NCBI RefSeq assembly: GCF_001855565.1
Contig: NZ_MKCR01000028.1
Span: 1-64,000, forward strand
Length of the DNA: 64,000 nucleotides
Source: Chromobacterium amazonense
Lineage (GTDB): Bacteria; Pseudomonadota; Gammaproteobacteria; Burkholderiales; Chromobacteriaceae
Direction: 5' to 3'
Within the stretch, counting starts at the first letter, position 1. The number at the start of each line of letters is the position of its first letter. The notes under the pieces are model-generated. The model ran no database searches. It was not told the DNA's origin and was given only the letters and a program-made list of their open reading frames with translations. A program made the position numbers and the translations under genes. Positions 22,367-31,073 of this stretch are shown here, piece after piece.

Positions 22367-23158
22367 CTACTGCTTGGCCACCGTCGGCACCTTAGAAACA
22401 TCGATGCCGAACCATTTCAGCGAGATTTTCTTGAACGTGCCATCGGCCTTCATGCCGCTCAGCGCCTGATCGATCGCCGCCTTGAATTGCGGATTGCCCT
22501 TGGCGAACGGAATCGCCATCGTCGCCACCACCCCCACCGGGGCGCCGGCCTTCAGCGGCAGTCTGGCCTGCTTGATGGCGAACGGAATCAACAGGCTGTC
22601 GTTCAACGCAGCGTCCAAACGCCCGGTCGCCAAATCCTGCAGGTATTCCGGCGCGCCCGGGTAAGTCTTGACCTGCACGCCCGCCACAGCCTTGGCCATA
22701 TCCGCATAGTTGCTGCCCTGGCCGACGCCGAGTCTCTTGCCATTCAGATCGGCCAGGCTCTTGAAAGCGCGTGTCTCGTTCTTGCGCACGATCAGCTGCG
22801 CGCTGGAATAGGTGTAAGGCTGACTGAAATCGAACACGGCCTTGCGTTGCGGCGTCAGTCCCACCTGGTTGACCACGATGTCGAATTTTCCGCTCTGCAG
22901 GCCCGCCAACAGCCCGCTCCACTCCGCCGTGGCGAATTCCGGCTTGACCTGCATGCGCCGGGCGATCTCGCTGGCGATTTCAACGTCGAAGCCGGTCAAC
23001 TGCTGCTTGGCGTCCTTGAAATTGAACGGCGGATACGTCCCCTCCAATGCGATTTTCAGTGTGCCGCGTTGTTTGACGGCATCCAGCAGATCGGCCGCCA
23101 TCGCGGCAGGCATGGCGAGCAGGACAAGTAAAGCAGCAACAGGCAGTCGAATATTCAT
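22367..23158 (-). CDS. ABC transporter periplasmic substrate-binding protein (cystine/FliY-like)
   Basis: A 263-residue binding protein with a signal peptide (LPVAALLVLLAMPAAMAADL; cleavage after AMA near residue 21). The mature protein begins with KQRGTLKIALEGTYPPFNFK, contains LTGFDVEIASEIARRM, and the ligand-site VNQVGLTPQRKAVFDFSQPY followed by GKRLGVGQGSNYADMA, closely patterned on the cystine-binding FliY/TcyJ group. The C-terminal LKWFGIDVS is also family-typical. It is first in a two-gene unit with the permease. The ligand is inferred to be cystine or a related amino acid. Confidence 0.9.
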   Translation of the reverse strand: MNIRLPVAALLVLLAMPAAMAADLLDAVKQRGTLKIALEGTYPPFNFKDAKQQLTGFDVEIASEIARRMQVKPEFATAEWSGLLAGLQSGKFDIVVNQVGLTPQRKAVFDFSQPYTYSSAQLIVRKNETRAFKSLADLNGKRLGVGQGSNYADMAKAVAGVQVKTYPGAPEYLQDLATGRLDAALNDSLLIPFAIKQARLPLKAGAPVGVVATMAIPFAKGNPQFKAAIDQALSGMKADGTFKKISLKWFGIDVSKVPTVAKQ

Positions 23159-23246
23159 ATAATAGTTTATTATTTAGAATTCAAAAATTATTAGCATGGA
23201 GAATATCAGGCTTTGCTGAGATACTGCAAGCTCGCGGCTTTATAAA

Positions 23247-23272
23247 AAAACCCACTGCATGCAGTGGGTTTT
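23247..23272. terminator. Bidirectional intrinsic terminator (26-bp perfect palindrome)
   Basis: AAAACCCACTGCA and its exact reverse complement TGCAGTGGGTTTT form a 26-bp palindrome between two minus-strand genes. On the minus strand it is followed by a run of T residues. It should end the transcript of the Wzz-like gene. Confidence 0.85.
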
Positions 23273-23293
23273 CTAAAATCCAGAGGCTCAGCC

Positions 23294-24244
23294 CTAAGCA
23301 AGCTCAGCTTGCCGCTGACGCCGCCATTGCAGAATCAGGCAAAGGCAGCTAGTTAGAATCAAGCCCGCCAAGGCGCTCAGCACAACCATCAAGCTGCGCT
23401 TGGGTCCCGCCTTTTCCAGAGGCGTGACCGCAGGCAAGACCACCTGCACATCCTGCGCCGCCTGCAACTCCGCCACTCGAACCTGTTTTTGCAACTCATC
23501 GGCCAAAGCGCGGTTGAAGTAGAAATCGCGCAGCAATTTCAACTGCTCGCCCGGCAGCTTATACAGGCTGGAGTTGCCTTTTTCCAGCTCAGCCCGCAAT
23601 TGCAGCAGATTGCCCATCAGACCGTCTTTTTCGCCCAGCGCGTATTGCGCATCGAGCGAGGCGAAACCGATCAGGATTTGCTCAGCGTTGCCATCCAGAC
23701 TGAGCCGATTGCGCAAGCCCATTTTCTCAATGACGACGGCATCATTGTCCAGCTCCTTGCGCGCGATGTCCAGCCTGCCGCGCAACACGAACAAACGCTT
23801 GCTTTGCTCGGTGGCATGGCTATCCAGAATCTGCTGCCGCACCATGGCAGCCAACGCGCCGGCAATGCCTGCCGCCAGCTCCGGATCCTGATCCCGCACG
23901 CTCAACTCCAATAAACCTTCCTTGGTAGCCGACGCTTTTATCCGATTCAGCAATTCAAGCTTGGCTTCCCTATTGCCCTCAACTCGATAGCGCTTTTGCA
24001 GATCGAAACGATCCATGAGGCCATCCAGCGTCGCCCCGCTCTGCGCAATGGCCATGCCGCCTTGCGCGCCGACCGGCGCCGGAATCGACAACAGCGTTTT
24101 GCTCTCGTATTGATTCGGCATCCGCAAGGCGATCACAGCCGCAATCAAGGCAAAAACCAACATCCCGCTCAACATCCAGCGATGCCAGACACAGACAAAC
24201 GCCCAAATCTGGGCCAGATCCAATTCGTCTTCACGATCTTGCAA
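23294..24244 (-). CDS. Wzz-like polysaccharide co-polymerase (chain-length determinant)
   Basis: A 316-residue inner-membrane protein of the Wzz/PCP family, which sets polysaccharide chain length. TM1 lies near 24-42 (MLSGMLVFALIAAVIALRM), followed by the PNQYESKTLLSI segment. A long periplasmic coiled-coil region spans about 60-280, and TM2 near 287-306 (LMVVLSALAGLILTSCLCLI) follows the proline-containing APKR-type region (PAVTPLEKAGPKRS). There is no polysaccharide gene cluster around it, so it is an orphan Wzz or a stress-related homologue. It stands alone between two hairpins. Confidence 0.8.
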   Translation of the reverse strand: MQDREDELDLAQIWAFVCVWHRWMLSGMLVFALIAAVIALRMPNQYESKTLLSIPAPVGAQGGMAIAQSGATLDGLMDRFDLQKRYRVEGNREAKLELLNRIKASATKEGLLELSVRDQDPELAAGIAGALAAMVRQQILDSHATEQSKRLFVLRGRLDIARKELDNDAVVIEKMGLRNRLSLDGNAEQILIGFASLDAQYALGEKDGLMGNLLQLRAELEKGNSSLYKLPGEQLKLLRDFYFNRALADELQKQVRVAELQAAQDVQVVLPAVTPLEKAGPKRSLMVVLSALAGLILTSCLCLILQWRRQRQAELA

Positions 24245-24373
24245 AATATTTTCCCCAAGCGAATCCGATCGTTTTCAAGCAACTATCCTACTTTAGCTGA
24301 ACCTTTATATTGCTATCTGATACTACTTTGATAGTAAAACAGACCCACCTCGTTTGGCTGGCAGGATTTGCAA

Positions 24374-24400
24374 AATAGCCGCATTTCCATGCGGCTATTT
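24374..24400 (-). terminator. Terminator after ychF
   Basis: AATAGCCGCAT and ATGCGGCTATT form an 11-bp stem with a short loop, followed on the minus strand by TTTTG. It lies 24 bases past the ychF stop codon. Confidence 0.75.
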
Positions 24401-24423
24401 CCAATTAAATCTTACAACGATGT

Positions 24424-25515
24424 TTAGACATTGAACAGGAAGTTCATCACATCGCCATCCTGCACGACGTATTCCTTGCCTTCCGCCCGCATCTTGCCGG
24501 CCTCTTTGGCCTTGGCTTCGCCGCCGTATGCGATGAAGTCTGCGTAGGCGATGGTCTGAGCGCGGATGAAGCCGCGTTCGAAGTCGGTGTGGATCACGCC
24601 AGCGGCCTGCGGCGCCGTATCGCCGATGTGGATGGTCCAGGCGCGCACTTCTTTGACGCCGGCGGTGAAGTAGGTTTGCAAGCCTAGGAGCTTGTAACCG
24701 GCGCGGATCAATCTGTCCAGGCCTGGTTCTTCCAGGCCCAGGGTTTCCAGGAATTCAGCCTTGTCGGCATCTTCGAGTTCCGCGATTTCAGATTCGATCG
24801 CCGCACATAGCGCCACCACCGGCGCGCCTTCTTTGGCCGCGTATTCTTCCACTTTGGCCAGCAGCGGGTTATTGCTGAAACCGTCTTCCGCCACGTTGGC
24901 CACATACATGGCTGGCTTGATGGTCAGCAGGCACAGCGGCTTGATCAGCGCCTTCTCTTCATCGGACAGGCCCAGTGAACGCGCCGGCTTGCCTTCGTTC
25001 AGGTGCGGCACCAGCTTGTCCAGCACCGCGATCAGCGCGCGGGCATCCTTGTCGCCAGACTTGGCTTTCTTGCCCTCGCGCGCGATGGCTTTCTCCACGG
25101 CGGACAGGTCGGCCAGCGCCAGCTCGGTCAGAATGGTCTCGATGTCGGCGATCGGGTCCACCTTGCCGGCGACGTGCACGATATTGTCGTCGTCAAAGCA
25201 ACGCACCACGTTGACGATGGCGTCGGTCTCGCGAATGTTGGCCAGGAACTGGTTGCCCAGGCCTTCGCCCTTGGAGGCCCCCGCCACCAGGCCGGCGATG
25301 TCGACGAACTCGACGATGGCCGGCTGGATTTTCTGCGGATTGATGATCTTGGCCAGTTCGGCCAGACGATGATCCGGCACTTCTACGATGCCGACATTAG
25401 GCTCGATGGTGCAGAACGGGTAGTTGGCGGCTTCAATGCCGGCCTTGGTCAGCGCGTTGAACAGGGTGGACTTGCCGACATTGGGCAAGCCGACGATACC
25501 GCATTTCAGACTCAT
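24424..25515 (-). CDS. ychF: Redox-regulated ATPase/GTPase YchF (OLA1)
   Basis: A 363-residue Obg-family P-loop protein that binds ATP and associates with ribosomes and proteasome-like partners. The G1 motif [17 protein letters not shown] lies near 8-24, the G3-type [19 protein letters not shown] near 72-90. The usual NKxD is replaced by NVAE in [11 protein letters not shown] (near 205), the change that makes YchF prefer ATP. The C-terminal TGS-like domain holds [20 protein letters not shown] and the [17 protein letters not shown] signature. It is the last gene of the ispE-prs-rplY-pth-ychF group. Confidence 0.97.
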   Translation of the reverse strand: MSLKCGIVGLPNVGKSTLFNALTKAGIEAANYPFCTIEPNVGIVEVPDHRLAELAKIINPQKIQPAIVEFVDIAGLVAGASKGEGLGNQFLANIRETDAIVNVVRCFDDDNIVHVAGKVDPIADIETILTELALADLSAVEKAIAREGKKAKSGDKDARALIAVLDKLVPHLNEGKPARSLGLSDEEKALIKPLCLLTIKPAMYVANVAEDGFSNNPLLAKVEEYAAKEGAPVVALCAAIESEIAELEDADKAEFLETLGLEEPGLDRLIRAGYKLLGLQTYFTAGVKEVRAWTIHIGDTAPQAAGVIHTDFERGFIRAQTIAYADFIAYGGEAKAKEAGKMRAEGKEYVVQDGDVMNFLFNV

Positions 25516-25582
25516 GGCTGTCTTCCTAGAATTTCTATTTCAATCCATTATGGCGGCGGCCCAACGAACCGCCAGCCCGCAA

Positions 25583-26164
25583 TCACTTCGCTTCGGTGTG
25601 CAGCGCCTTCATCGCCTCGGCCATCTTTCCGGCGATGGCGCGCGGCAGCTCGCGCAAGGCGGCCAGGATGGCCTCGTCCAGCGCCTGCTGCTCCTCGGCG
25701 CGCGGCTTCTTCAACACGAAGTTGGCCACTTCTTTCTTGTCGCCGGGGTGGCCGATGCCGAGCCGCAAACGCCAAAAAGCCGGCGAGCTCAGCCGCGCCG
25801 CGATGTCCTTCAAACCGTTGTGGCCGCCATGGCCGCCGCCCAGTTTGAAGCGGGCGACGCCAGGCGCAAGATCCAGCTCATCGTGGACCACCAGAATCTG
25901 GTCCGGCAGTATCTTGTAGAAATGCGCCAGCGCCAGCACGGCTTGGCCGGACAGATTCATATACGTCATCGGCTTCAGCAGCCAGACGTCCTGACCTTCG
26001 ATCTGCACTCTGGCGACGTCGCCATGGAATTTGCCTTCGTTGCGCCAGTTGCCTTTGAACTGCCAGCACAGCTCGTCCAGCAGCCAGAAGCCGGCGTTGT
26101 GGCGCGTCTTTTCGTATTCGGGGCCTGGGTTGCCCAGGCCAACAATAAGGCGGATGCCGGACAT
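25583..26164 (-). CDS. pth: Peptidyl-tRNA hydrolase
   Basis: A 193-residue Pth that frees tRNA from stalled peptidyl-tRNA. It begins [20 protein letters not shown] and has the catalytic histidine in [13 protein letters not shown] (about residue 20). MTYMNLSG holds the conserved asparagine near 68, and [11 protein letters not shown] the aspartate near 93; [12 protein letters not shown] follows. An in-frame ATG lies 13 codons upstream (26203), but the family N-terminus fits ATG 26164. It lies between rplY and ychF, the common betaproteobacterial order. A terminator lies upstream, between it and rplY. Confidence 0.96.
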   Translation of the reverse strand: MSGIRLIVGLGNPGPEYEKTRHNAGFWLLDELCWQFKGNWRNEGKFHGDVARVQIEGQDVWLLKPMTYMNLSGQAVLALAHFYKILPDQILVVHDELDLAPGVARFKLGGGHGGHNGLKDIAARLSSPAFWRLRLGIGHPGDKKEVANFVLKKPRAEEQQALDEAILAALRELPRAIAGKMAEAMKALHTEAK

Positions 26165-26180
26165 GTCGTCATTCCAAATT

Positions 26181-26222
26181 AAAAAGCCCGCTGCCCGCCA
26201 CATGGGCGCACAACGGGCTCTT
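26181..26222 (-). terminator. Intrinsic terminator after rplY
   Basis: On the minus strand AAGAGCCCG and CGGGCTTTTT form the outer stem with GCCC/GGGC inside, followed by TTTTT. It lies between rplY and pth, so pth and ychF may depend on readthrough or on their own promoter. Confidence 0.75.
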
Positions 26223-26255
26223 CACCGTTACCGCCAGGCGGCACGGCAGCAGGGA

Positions 26256-26543
26256 TTACACACGAGCGAAGTCGATGTGCAGCACTTGCTGTTTGTACGG
26301 GTGCATTTGGAACGCGGCAACCTTAACCTGTTCCTTCTGGCCGTCGATCACCAGATCCAGCACGGAGGTGTGGAAATCTTCGCGCTTGACAGCGTGGTAG
26401 ATGGTGTTGTGGTCCAGTTCCAGGGAAACGGCTTCCTTGCCAGCGCCGTATACCACGGCGGGCAGTTTGCCAGCGTGACGCAGGCGGCGGCTCGCACCCG
26501 TACCCAGATCAGCACGCTTGGCAGCAATCAGTTCGTAAGACAT
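26256..26543 (-). CDS. rplY: 50S ribosomal protein L25, short form
   Basis: A 95-residue single-domain L25 that binds 5S rRNA. It begins MSYELIAAKRADLGTGASRR and includes AGKLPAVVYGAGKEA, the family motif, and ends QVLHIDFARV. It lacks the C-terminal domain of the general stress protein Ctc form, so it corresponds to the E. coli-type short protein. It follows prs by 60 bases on the same strand, a common order in Betaproteobacteria. Confidence 0.95.
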   Translation of the reverse strand: MSYELIAAKRADLGTGASRRLRHAGKLPAVVYGAGKEAVSLELDHNTIYHAVKREDFHTSVLDLVIDGQKEQVKVAAFQMHPYKQQVLHIDFARV

Positions 26544-26603
26544 GTCAAAACTCCAGTTTCAGATTAAAAGCACCCGGCCCGCCGCGACCAGCGGGCCCGA
26601 TGT

Positions 26604-27587
26604 TTACGGCAGGCAAGCGCCCGTCGCAACCAGTTCCTCATTGAAGAGGTAAGACACCGATTCTTCGTTGTTGATGCGGCGCAGCGTCTCGGCCAGCAGG
26701 CCGGCGATGGAAGCCACCCGGATATTCGGGCAGGCCTTGGCCGCAGCGGTCAACGGGATGGTGTCGGTCACCACCACCATATCGATGTCGGAATTCTTGA
26801 TGCGATCCACCGCCTGACCGGAGAAGATCGGGTGGGTCGCATAGGCCAGCACGCGCTCGGCGCCGCGTTCTTTCAACGCGCTGGCGGCCTTGCAAAGCGT
26901 GTTGGCGGTGTCGATCATGTCGTCGACGATCAGACAGGTGCGGCCGGAGACGTCGCCTATGATGTTCATCACTTCGGCCACATTGGCCTTCGGGCGGCGC
27001 TTGTCGATGATCGCCAAATCGGTGTTAAGGGCCTTGGCCACCGCGCGGGCGCGGACCACGCCGCCAACGTCCGGGCTGACTACGATCAGGTCGTCGAAGC
27101 GCTGGGCGCGGATGTCCTTCAGCAACACCGGGGTGGCGTAAACATTGTCCACCGGGATGTCGAAGAAGCCTTGAATCTGGTCGGCATGCAAGTCGACGGT
27201 GAGCACGCGGTCGATGCCGGCGCTGGTCAGCATATTGGCCACCAGCTTGGCCGAGATCGGCACGCGGGCGGAACGCGGACGGCGATCCTGCCGGGCGTAG
27301 CCGAAATACGGAATAGCCGCGGTGATCCGGCCGGCGGAAGCGCGCTTGAGCGCGTCGGCCATCGTCAGGATTTCCATCAGATTGTCGTTGGTCGGGGCGC
27401 AGGTGGATTGCAGAATGAAAACGTCGCGGCCGCGCACGTTCTCCAGCAATTCCACCGCCACCTCGCCGTCGCTGAACTTGCCGACATCGGCGCGTCCCAA
27501 CGAGATATCCAAATGTTTGACTACGTTCTGAGCAAGTTCCGGATTAGCCGTACCGGTAAATACCATCAAACTGTCGTATGCCGCCAT
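26604..27587 (-). CDS. prs: Ribose-phosphate pyrophosphokinase
   Basis: A 327-residue PRPP synthase making 5-phosphoribosyl diphosphate from ribose 5-phosphate and ATP for nucleotide, histidine and tryptophan synthesis. It contains [18 protein letters not shown] near the N-terminus, the ATP-loop [17 protein letters not shown] (near 100), the catalytic flexible loop with IDKRRPKAN (near 198), and the PRPP-binding [18 protein letters not shown] (near 220). The frame is open to 27632, but ATG 27587 starting [12 protein letters not shown] fits family length. A strong hairpin ends only 27 bases before this start. Confidence 0.97.
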   Translation of the reverse strand: MAAYDSLMVFTGTANPELAQNVVKHLDISLGRADVGKFSDGEVAVELLENVRGRDVFILQSTCAPTNDNLMEILTMADALKRASAGRITAAIPYFGYARQDRRPRSARVPISAKLVANMLTSAGIDRVLTVDLHADQIQGFFDIPVDNVYATPVLLKDIRAQRFDDLIVVSPDVGGVVRARAVAKALNTDLAIIDKRRPKANVAEVMNIIGDVSGRTCLIVDDMIDTANTLCKAASALKERGAERVLAYATHPIFSGQAVDRIKNSDIDMVVVTDTIPLTAAAKACPNIRVASIAGLLAETLRRINNEESVSYLFNEELVATGACLP

Positions 27588-27614
27588 GATTCGCTTTGCC
27601 TTAGCTGGATAAAG

Positions 27615-27648
27615 AAAAAGCGTGTAAGGCATTCTTACACGCTTTTTT
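27615..27648 (-). terminator. Strong bidirectional hairpin between tRNA-Gln and prs
   Basis: AAAAAGCGTGTAAG and CTTACACGCTTTTT pair as a 14-bp stem with a 5-base loop and flanking A and T tracts. It should terminate the tRNA-Gln transcript only 27 bases before the prs start codon. Confidence 0.85.
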
Positions 27649-27676
27649 CATGCTCTCTCTTATTTGGAGAAAGTCC

Positions 27677-27751
27677 TGGCTGGGGAGGTAGGGATCGAAC
27701 CTACGAATGCCGGAATCAAAATCCGGTGCCTTACCACTTGGCGACTCCCCA
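27677..27751 (-). tRNA. tRNA-Gln (anticodon TTG)
   Basis: The minus strand folds as a complete 75-base tRNA. The acceptor stem is TGGGGAG paired with CTCCCCA, discriminator G and encoded CCA. The D arm is GCCAAGTGGTAAGGC, the anticodon arm CCGGATTTTGATTCCGG with TTG in the loop, and the T arm GTAGGTTCGATCCCTAC. It lies 7 bases downstream of ispE, the usual position in Betaproteobacteria. Confidence 0.97.
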
Positions 27752-27757
27752 GTAACC

Positions 27758-28612
27758 TTATTCAGCGCTGTCGAACAGGGGATGGACATCAAGTCCTTCA
27801 GCAACAAATCCCTGATATTTTTCCGACAACACTCGGTAAACTTTATCGGCTTCGTCTTTCGACTGAAACTCCAAGAACACGCATGATCCGGAGCCGGTCA
27901 TCAGCGGCGAACCATATTTTTTCAGTTCGCTCAGTACTTCATTCACCGCTGGAAACATCTTCGTCACAACGCTTTGCAGATCATTTCTGCGTTGCTGCGT
28001 TGTTTCGAGGCTTCGCATTATGCCGAGGCGACCAAGGCCTGTCAACATGCCCTGCGAAAAATTTCGGAATATCGCGGCGGTGGGCACATGGACCTGTGGG
28101 TGAATTACCAAATACCAGGCCGGCTTCAAAGAAACCGGCTCCAGGACCTCTCCGACGCCGGTCGCCAGCGCGCTGCGGCCGAAGATGAAAACCGGCACGT
28201 CGGCGCCCAATCGCAAGCCGAGCTGCTGCAGCCGCTCGCGCGGCCAATTCAAGCGCCACAGCCGATTCAGAGCGATCAATACCGTGGCGGCGTCGGAGCT
28301 GCCGCCGCCCAGGCCGCCGCCCATGGGCGTGCGTTTTTCCAGCTTGATGCTGGCGCCCAGGGCGCAACCGCTTTCTTGCTGCAGCAATCTGGCCGCGCGC
28401 ACCGTCAGGTCCTGCTCAGGCGGCACGCCGTCGGTCGGCGTCAACAGCTCGATCTCGCCATCGTCGCGCACCGCCAGATACAAGGTGTCGCCAAAATCGA
28501 TGAAACGGAACACCGTTTCCAACAGGTGGTAGCCATCGGGCCGCTTGCCCACCACATGCAATAGCAAATTGAGCTTGGCGGGCGCCGGGAAGGAATGAAA
28601 CGCTTGCTGCAT
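27758..28612 (-). CDS. ispE: 4-diphosphocytidyl-2-C-methyl-D-erythritol kinase
   Basis: A 284-residue GHMP-superfamily kinase of the non-mevalonate isoprenoid pathway, phosphorylating the 2-hydroxyl of CDP-methylerythritol. It has the N-terminal PAPAKLNLLLHVVGKRPDGY with the catalytic lysine, the ATP-binding PMGGGLGGGSSDAATVL near 95-111, GADVPVFIFG near 140, and the C-terminal MTGSGSCVFLEF near 247. It is downstream of lolB by 55 bases, and tRNA-Gln follows 6 bases after the stop on the same strand. Confidence 0.96.
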   Translation of the reverse strand: MQQAFHSFPAPAKLNLLLHVVGKRPDGYHLLETVFRFIDFGDTLYLAVRDDGEIELLTPTDGVPPEQDLTVRAARLLQQESGCALGASIKLEKRTPMGGGLGGGSSDAATVLIALNRLWRLNWPRERLQQLGLRLGADVPVFIFGRSALATGVGEVLEPVSLKPAWYLVIHPQVHVPTAAIFRNFSQGMLTGLGRLGIMRSLETTQQRRNDLQSVVTKMFPAVNEVLSELKKYGSPLMTGSGSCVFLEFQSKDEADKVYRVLSEKYQGFVAEGLDVHPLFDSAE

Positions 28613-28667
28613 ATCGGTCTTGAATCTGTATCTGAATTGGTATCTTGCGGATGGACAACAGGACCGC

Positions 28668-29210
28668 TCACTGCCAGCTCTGCACCACCACTTTGACGGT
28701 CAGGCCATCGCGCTGCATTTCCACCCGCTTGGGGTGCTGGCTGTCGACATCGGCGTCGCGCACGAATTGGATGCGCCAGCCCTGCTGCTCCAGGCTGCCG
28801 TCGTCGTCTAGACGGCTGGGCAAGTTCGGCGCCGGCAGGCCGCGTATCCACCATGCCAGATTGGACAGCGGCAGCGGCCAGCCCATCACTTGCCGGGTCA
28901 GGCTTTCCACGTCCTCGGCCTGCCAACGCTTGCCGTCCGCCAACAGGACCACGCCATCGCCGTCGCGCAACACCTTGGCCACGGTATTGCCCAGCGGGGA
29001 GTTGATCGCCACCTCGTCGCGCGGCGGCTGATGCCGCCAGTCGAAATTGGCGACATGGCCCTTGCCGTCCAGATTGGCCGACAGCCGGCCGCTGACGCTG
29101 AACGGCGCATCGATGGCGGCGGATGCTGACGGCGCGGCGCGGAACGGCGCTTCGCGGCTGGCGCAGGCGGTCAGCAGCATGGCCAACAGCGCGCACACCA
29201 GCCATTTCAT
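28668..29210 (-). CDS. lolB: Outer-membrane lipoprotein LolB
   Basis: A 180-residue lipoprotein receptor that accepts lipoproteins from LolA and inserts them in the outer membrane. The signal peptide MKWLVCALLAMLLTACASR has the lipobox LTAC with Cys16. The mature part has FSVSGRLSANLDGKGH and VAINSPLGNTVAKVLRDG, matching LolB folds, and WPLPLSNLAWWIRGLP, the conserved WWxxG-type segment. The ATG overlaps the stop of the upstream TPR gene in an ATGA, so the two are translationally coupled. The order TPR-lolB-ispE recurs in Betaproteobacteria. Confidence 0.94.
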   Translation of the reverse strand: MKWLVCALLAMLLTACASREAPFRAAPSASAAIDAPFSVSGRLSANLDGKGHVANFDWRHQPPRDEVAINSPLGNTVAKVLRDGDGVVLLADGKRWQAEDVESLTRQVMGWPLPLSNLAWWIRGLPAPNLPSRLDDDGSLEQQGWRIQFVRDADVDSQHPKRVEMQRDGLTVKVVVQSWQ

Positions 29211-30979
29211 CGCTTGGCTCCCAGCCGCCGCATGGTCTCGGTGATCACTTCATGATCCGGGTGCGCCGCCAGTTCCTTCTCCCACAGCTGCAGCGCCTCG
29301 TCGCGCCGGCCCTGGCGCCACAGCACCTCGCCCAAGTGGGCAGCCACTTCGGGATCGGGCATGGACTGGTAAGCTTTTTCCAGATACTTGCGCGCGGCAT
29401 CCAGCTTGCCCTGCTTGTACAGCACCCAACCCATGCTGTCCTGGATCACGGCATTGTCCGGCTCCGCCTTCAGGGCCTTGTCGATATAGCCATAGGCCTC
29501 ATGGTAGCGGGTGGTGCGATTGGCCAGCGTGTAACCCAGCGCGTTCAAGGCCTGAGTATCGCTGGGCTTCTCCTTGAGGATCAGACGCAGGTCGCGCTCG
29601 GCGTTGCCGGCATTGCCCAGCATGTCCGACACCAGCGAACGCTCGTACAGCAGTTCGATGGAACGCGGTTGGCGGCGCAGCGCCTGGGTCAACAGCTCAT
29701 ACGCGCGTTGCGGCTGCTTGGCCTCGCGGGCCAGTTGCGACTGCAACAGCACCACCGACACTTTTTCCTGATCGGTGCTGCCCAGCAGGCTCAAACGGCC
29801 CAAGGCTTCGTCGAGCTGGCCCTCTCCAGCCTCCAGCAGCGCCAGCCGAGACTGCGCCGGCAGATACTGCTGGCCAGGCCCGACCTGGCGATACCAGTTG
29901 GCGGCGCGCGCCGCGTCGTGGTCGTCCTCTGCGATCTGGCCCAGGGTGAAGCGGACAAAATCCGGCTCGGGATGGCGCTGAGCCAGCGCGCGCTCCAGGC
30001 GATCCGACGCGGTTTTCAGATCGCGCATCTGATAGGCCAGCAACCCCGTGGCGTACAGCAAGTCCGGATTGTCCGGATAATCTTTCAATAGCGCTTCAAA
30101 CGCGGCTCGCGCCTCGACAAAGCGCTTGGCGCCGACCAGCAGCCGCGGATAAGCCATCCGCAGCTCCAGGGTGGCCTGCGGCCGGCGCGCCAGTTCGCGC
30201 TGCAAAAACGCTGCCGCCTGATTCATATCCTGCCGCCGCAAACGGTCCACCTGCCAGGCGACCGGCAAATCCCACTGCGGGGCGATCTGGGCCAGGCGGT
30301 CGAACTCCCGGTCCACCGCGGCCTTGTCGCCGTTATCCGCCGCCGCGGCCAGCACGGCGAAGCGCGCTTCCGGCAGATTGGGATACTGGGCGGCCAGCTC
30401 GCTGACCATCTGATAGGCGCGGGCCGAGCCGCCGTCCGGCCGCGCGCTCAACCTGGCCAATTGCACGAAGACGGCCGGCGCGCGCGCGGGTTCGCGCCGC
30501 AGCAGCTCCTCGGCCAGCGGTTTGCTCTCGGCCAGATCGCCGCTGCGCATCAGCGTGACGAACAACTGCTCGCGGGCCGGCAGAGAATCGGGATCGAGTT
30601 CTATCCACAAGCGCAAGGCCGCGGCCGCCTCTTTCAACTGGCCGGACAGCAGGCAGAACTCGGCAGCGCGCTGCGCCAGCCTGGGGTCGCGCGTCTGGCG
30701 GGCAAGATCGAGATAAGTCAGGCCGGCCGAACCGGCGGCGCCGCGCTGGGCGGCGATCTCTCCGGCCAATACGCCATAAAAGATTTCCGGCGTCAGCTCC
30801 ACCTTGGGCAGCGCGGCATCCGCCGACTTGGCGGCGTCATCCAGGCTGGCGTTGTCATCGCCGGCGGCATTCTGCTGCACTGGAGGCACCAACGGCGCGG
30901 TTGGCTTGACGCTGGCGCATGCCGCCAGCAGCAGCGCCAGCAGCAATGGAAGGGTTCGTTTCAGCGGTTTCATTCGCAT
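29207..30979 (-). CDS. TPR-repeat lipoprotein (outer-membrane-associated, next to lolB)
   Basis: A 590-residue protein with a lipoprotein signal (LPLLLALLLAACASVK, lipobox LAAC). A low-complexity linker follows, then tetratricopeptide repeats from about residue 70 to the end. Examples are LLYATGLLAYQMRDLKTASD, NALGYTLANRTTRYHEAYGY, and QDSMGWVLYKQGKLDAARKY. It heads the group with lolB and ispE. Such proteins form scaffolds at the envelope; the precise role is unknown. The internal ATG or start choice is supported by the signal peptide. It is divergent from mutM. Confidence 0.85.
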   Translation of the reverse strand: MRMKPLKRTLPLLLALLLAACASVKPTAPLVPPVQQNAAGDDNASLDDAAKSADAALPKVELTPEIFYGVLAGEIAAQRGAAGSAGLTYLDLARQTRDPRLAQRAAEFCLLSGQLKEAAAALRLWIELDPDSLPAREQLFVTLMRSGDLAESKPLAEELLRREPARAPAVFVQLARLSARPDGGSARAYQMVSELAAQYPNLPEARFAVLAAAADNGDKAAVDREFDRLAQIAPQWDLPVAWQVDRLRRQDMNQAAAFLQRELARRPQATLELRMAYPRLLVGAKRFVEARAAFEALLKDYPDNPDLLYATGLLAYQMRDLKTASDRLERALAQRHPEPDFVRFTLGQIAEDDHDAARAANWYRQVGPGQQYLPAQSRLALLEAGEGQLDEALGRLSLLGSTDQEKVSVVLLQSQLAREAKQPQRAYELLTQALRRQPRSIELLYERSLVSDMLGNAGNAERDLRLILKEKPSDTQALNALGYTLANRTTRYHEAYGYIDKALKAEPDNAVIQDSMGWVLYKQGKLDAARKYLEKAYQSMPDPEVAAHLGEVLWRQGRRDEALQLWEKELAAHPDHEVITETMRRLGAKR

Positions 30980-31073
30980 GGAGTCTAAGGTGCCTGCTCA
31001 AAGCCTGTTGAACGCGTAGAATAGCATGTCCGGTTTTTATGTTTGCACCATTTACCAATTCGCATTGAAGACC

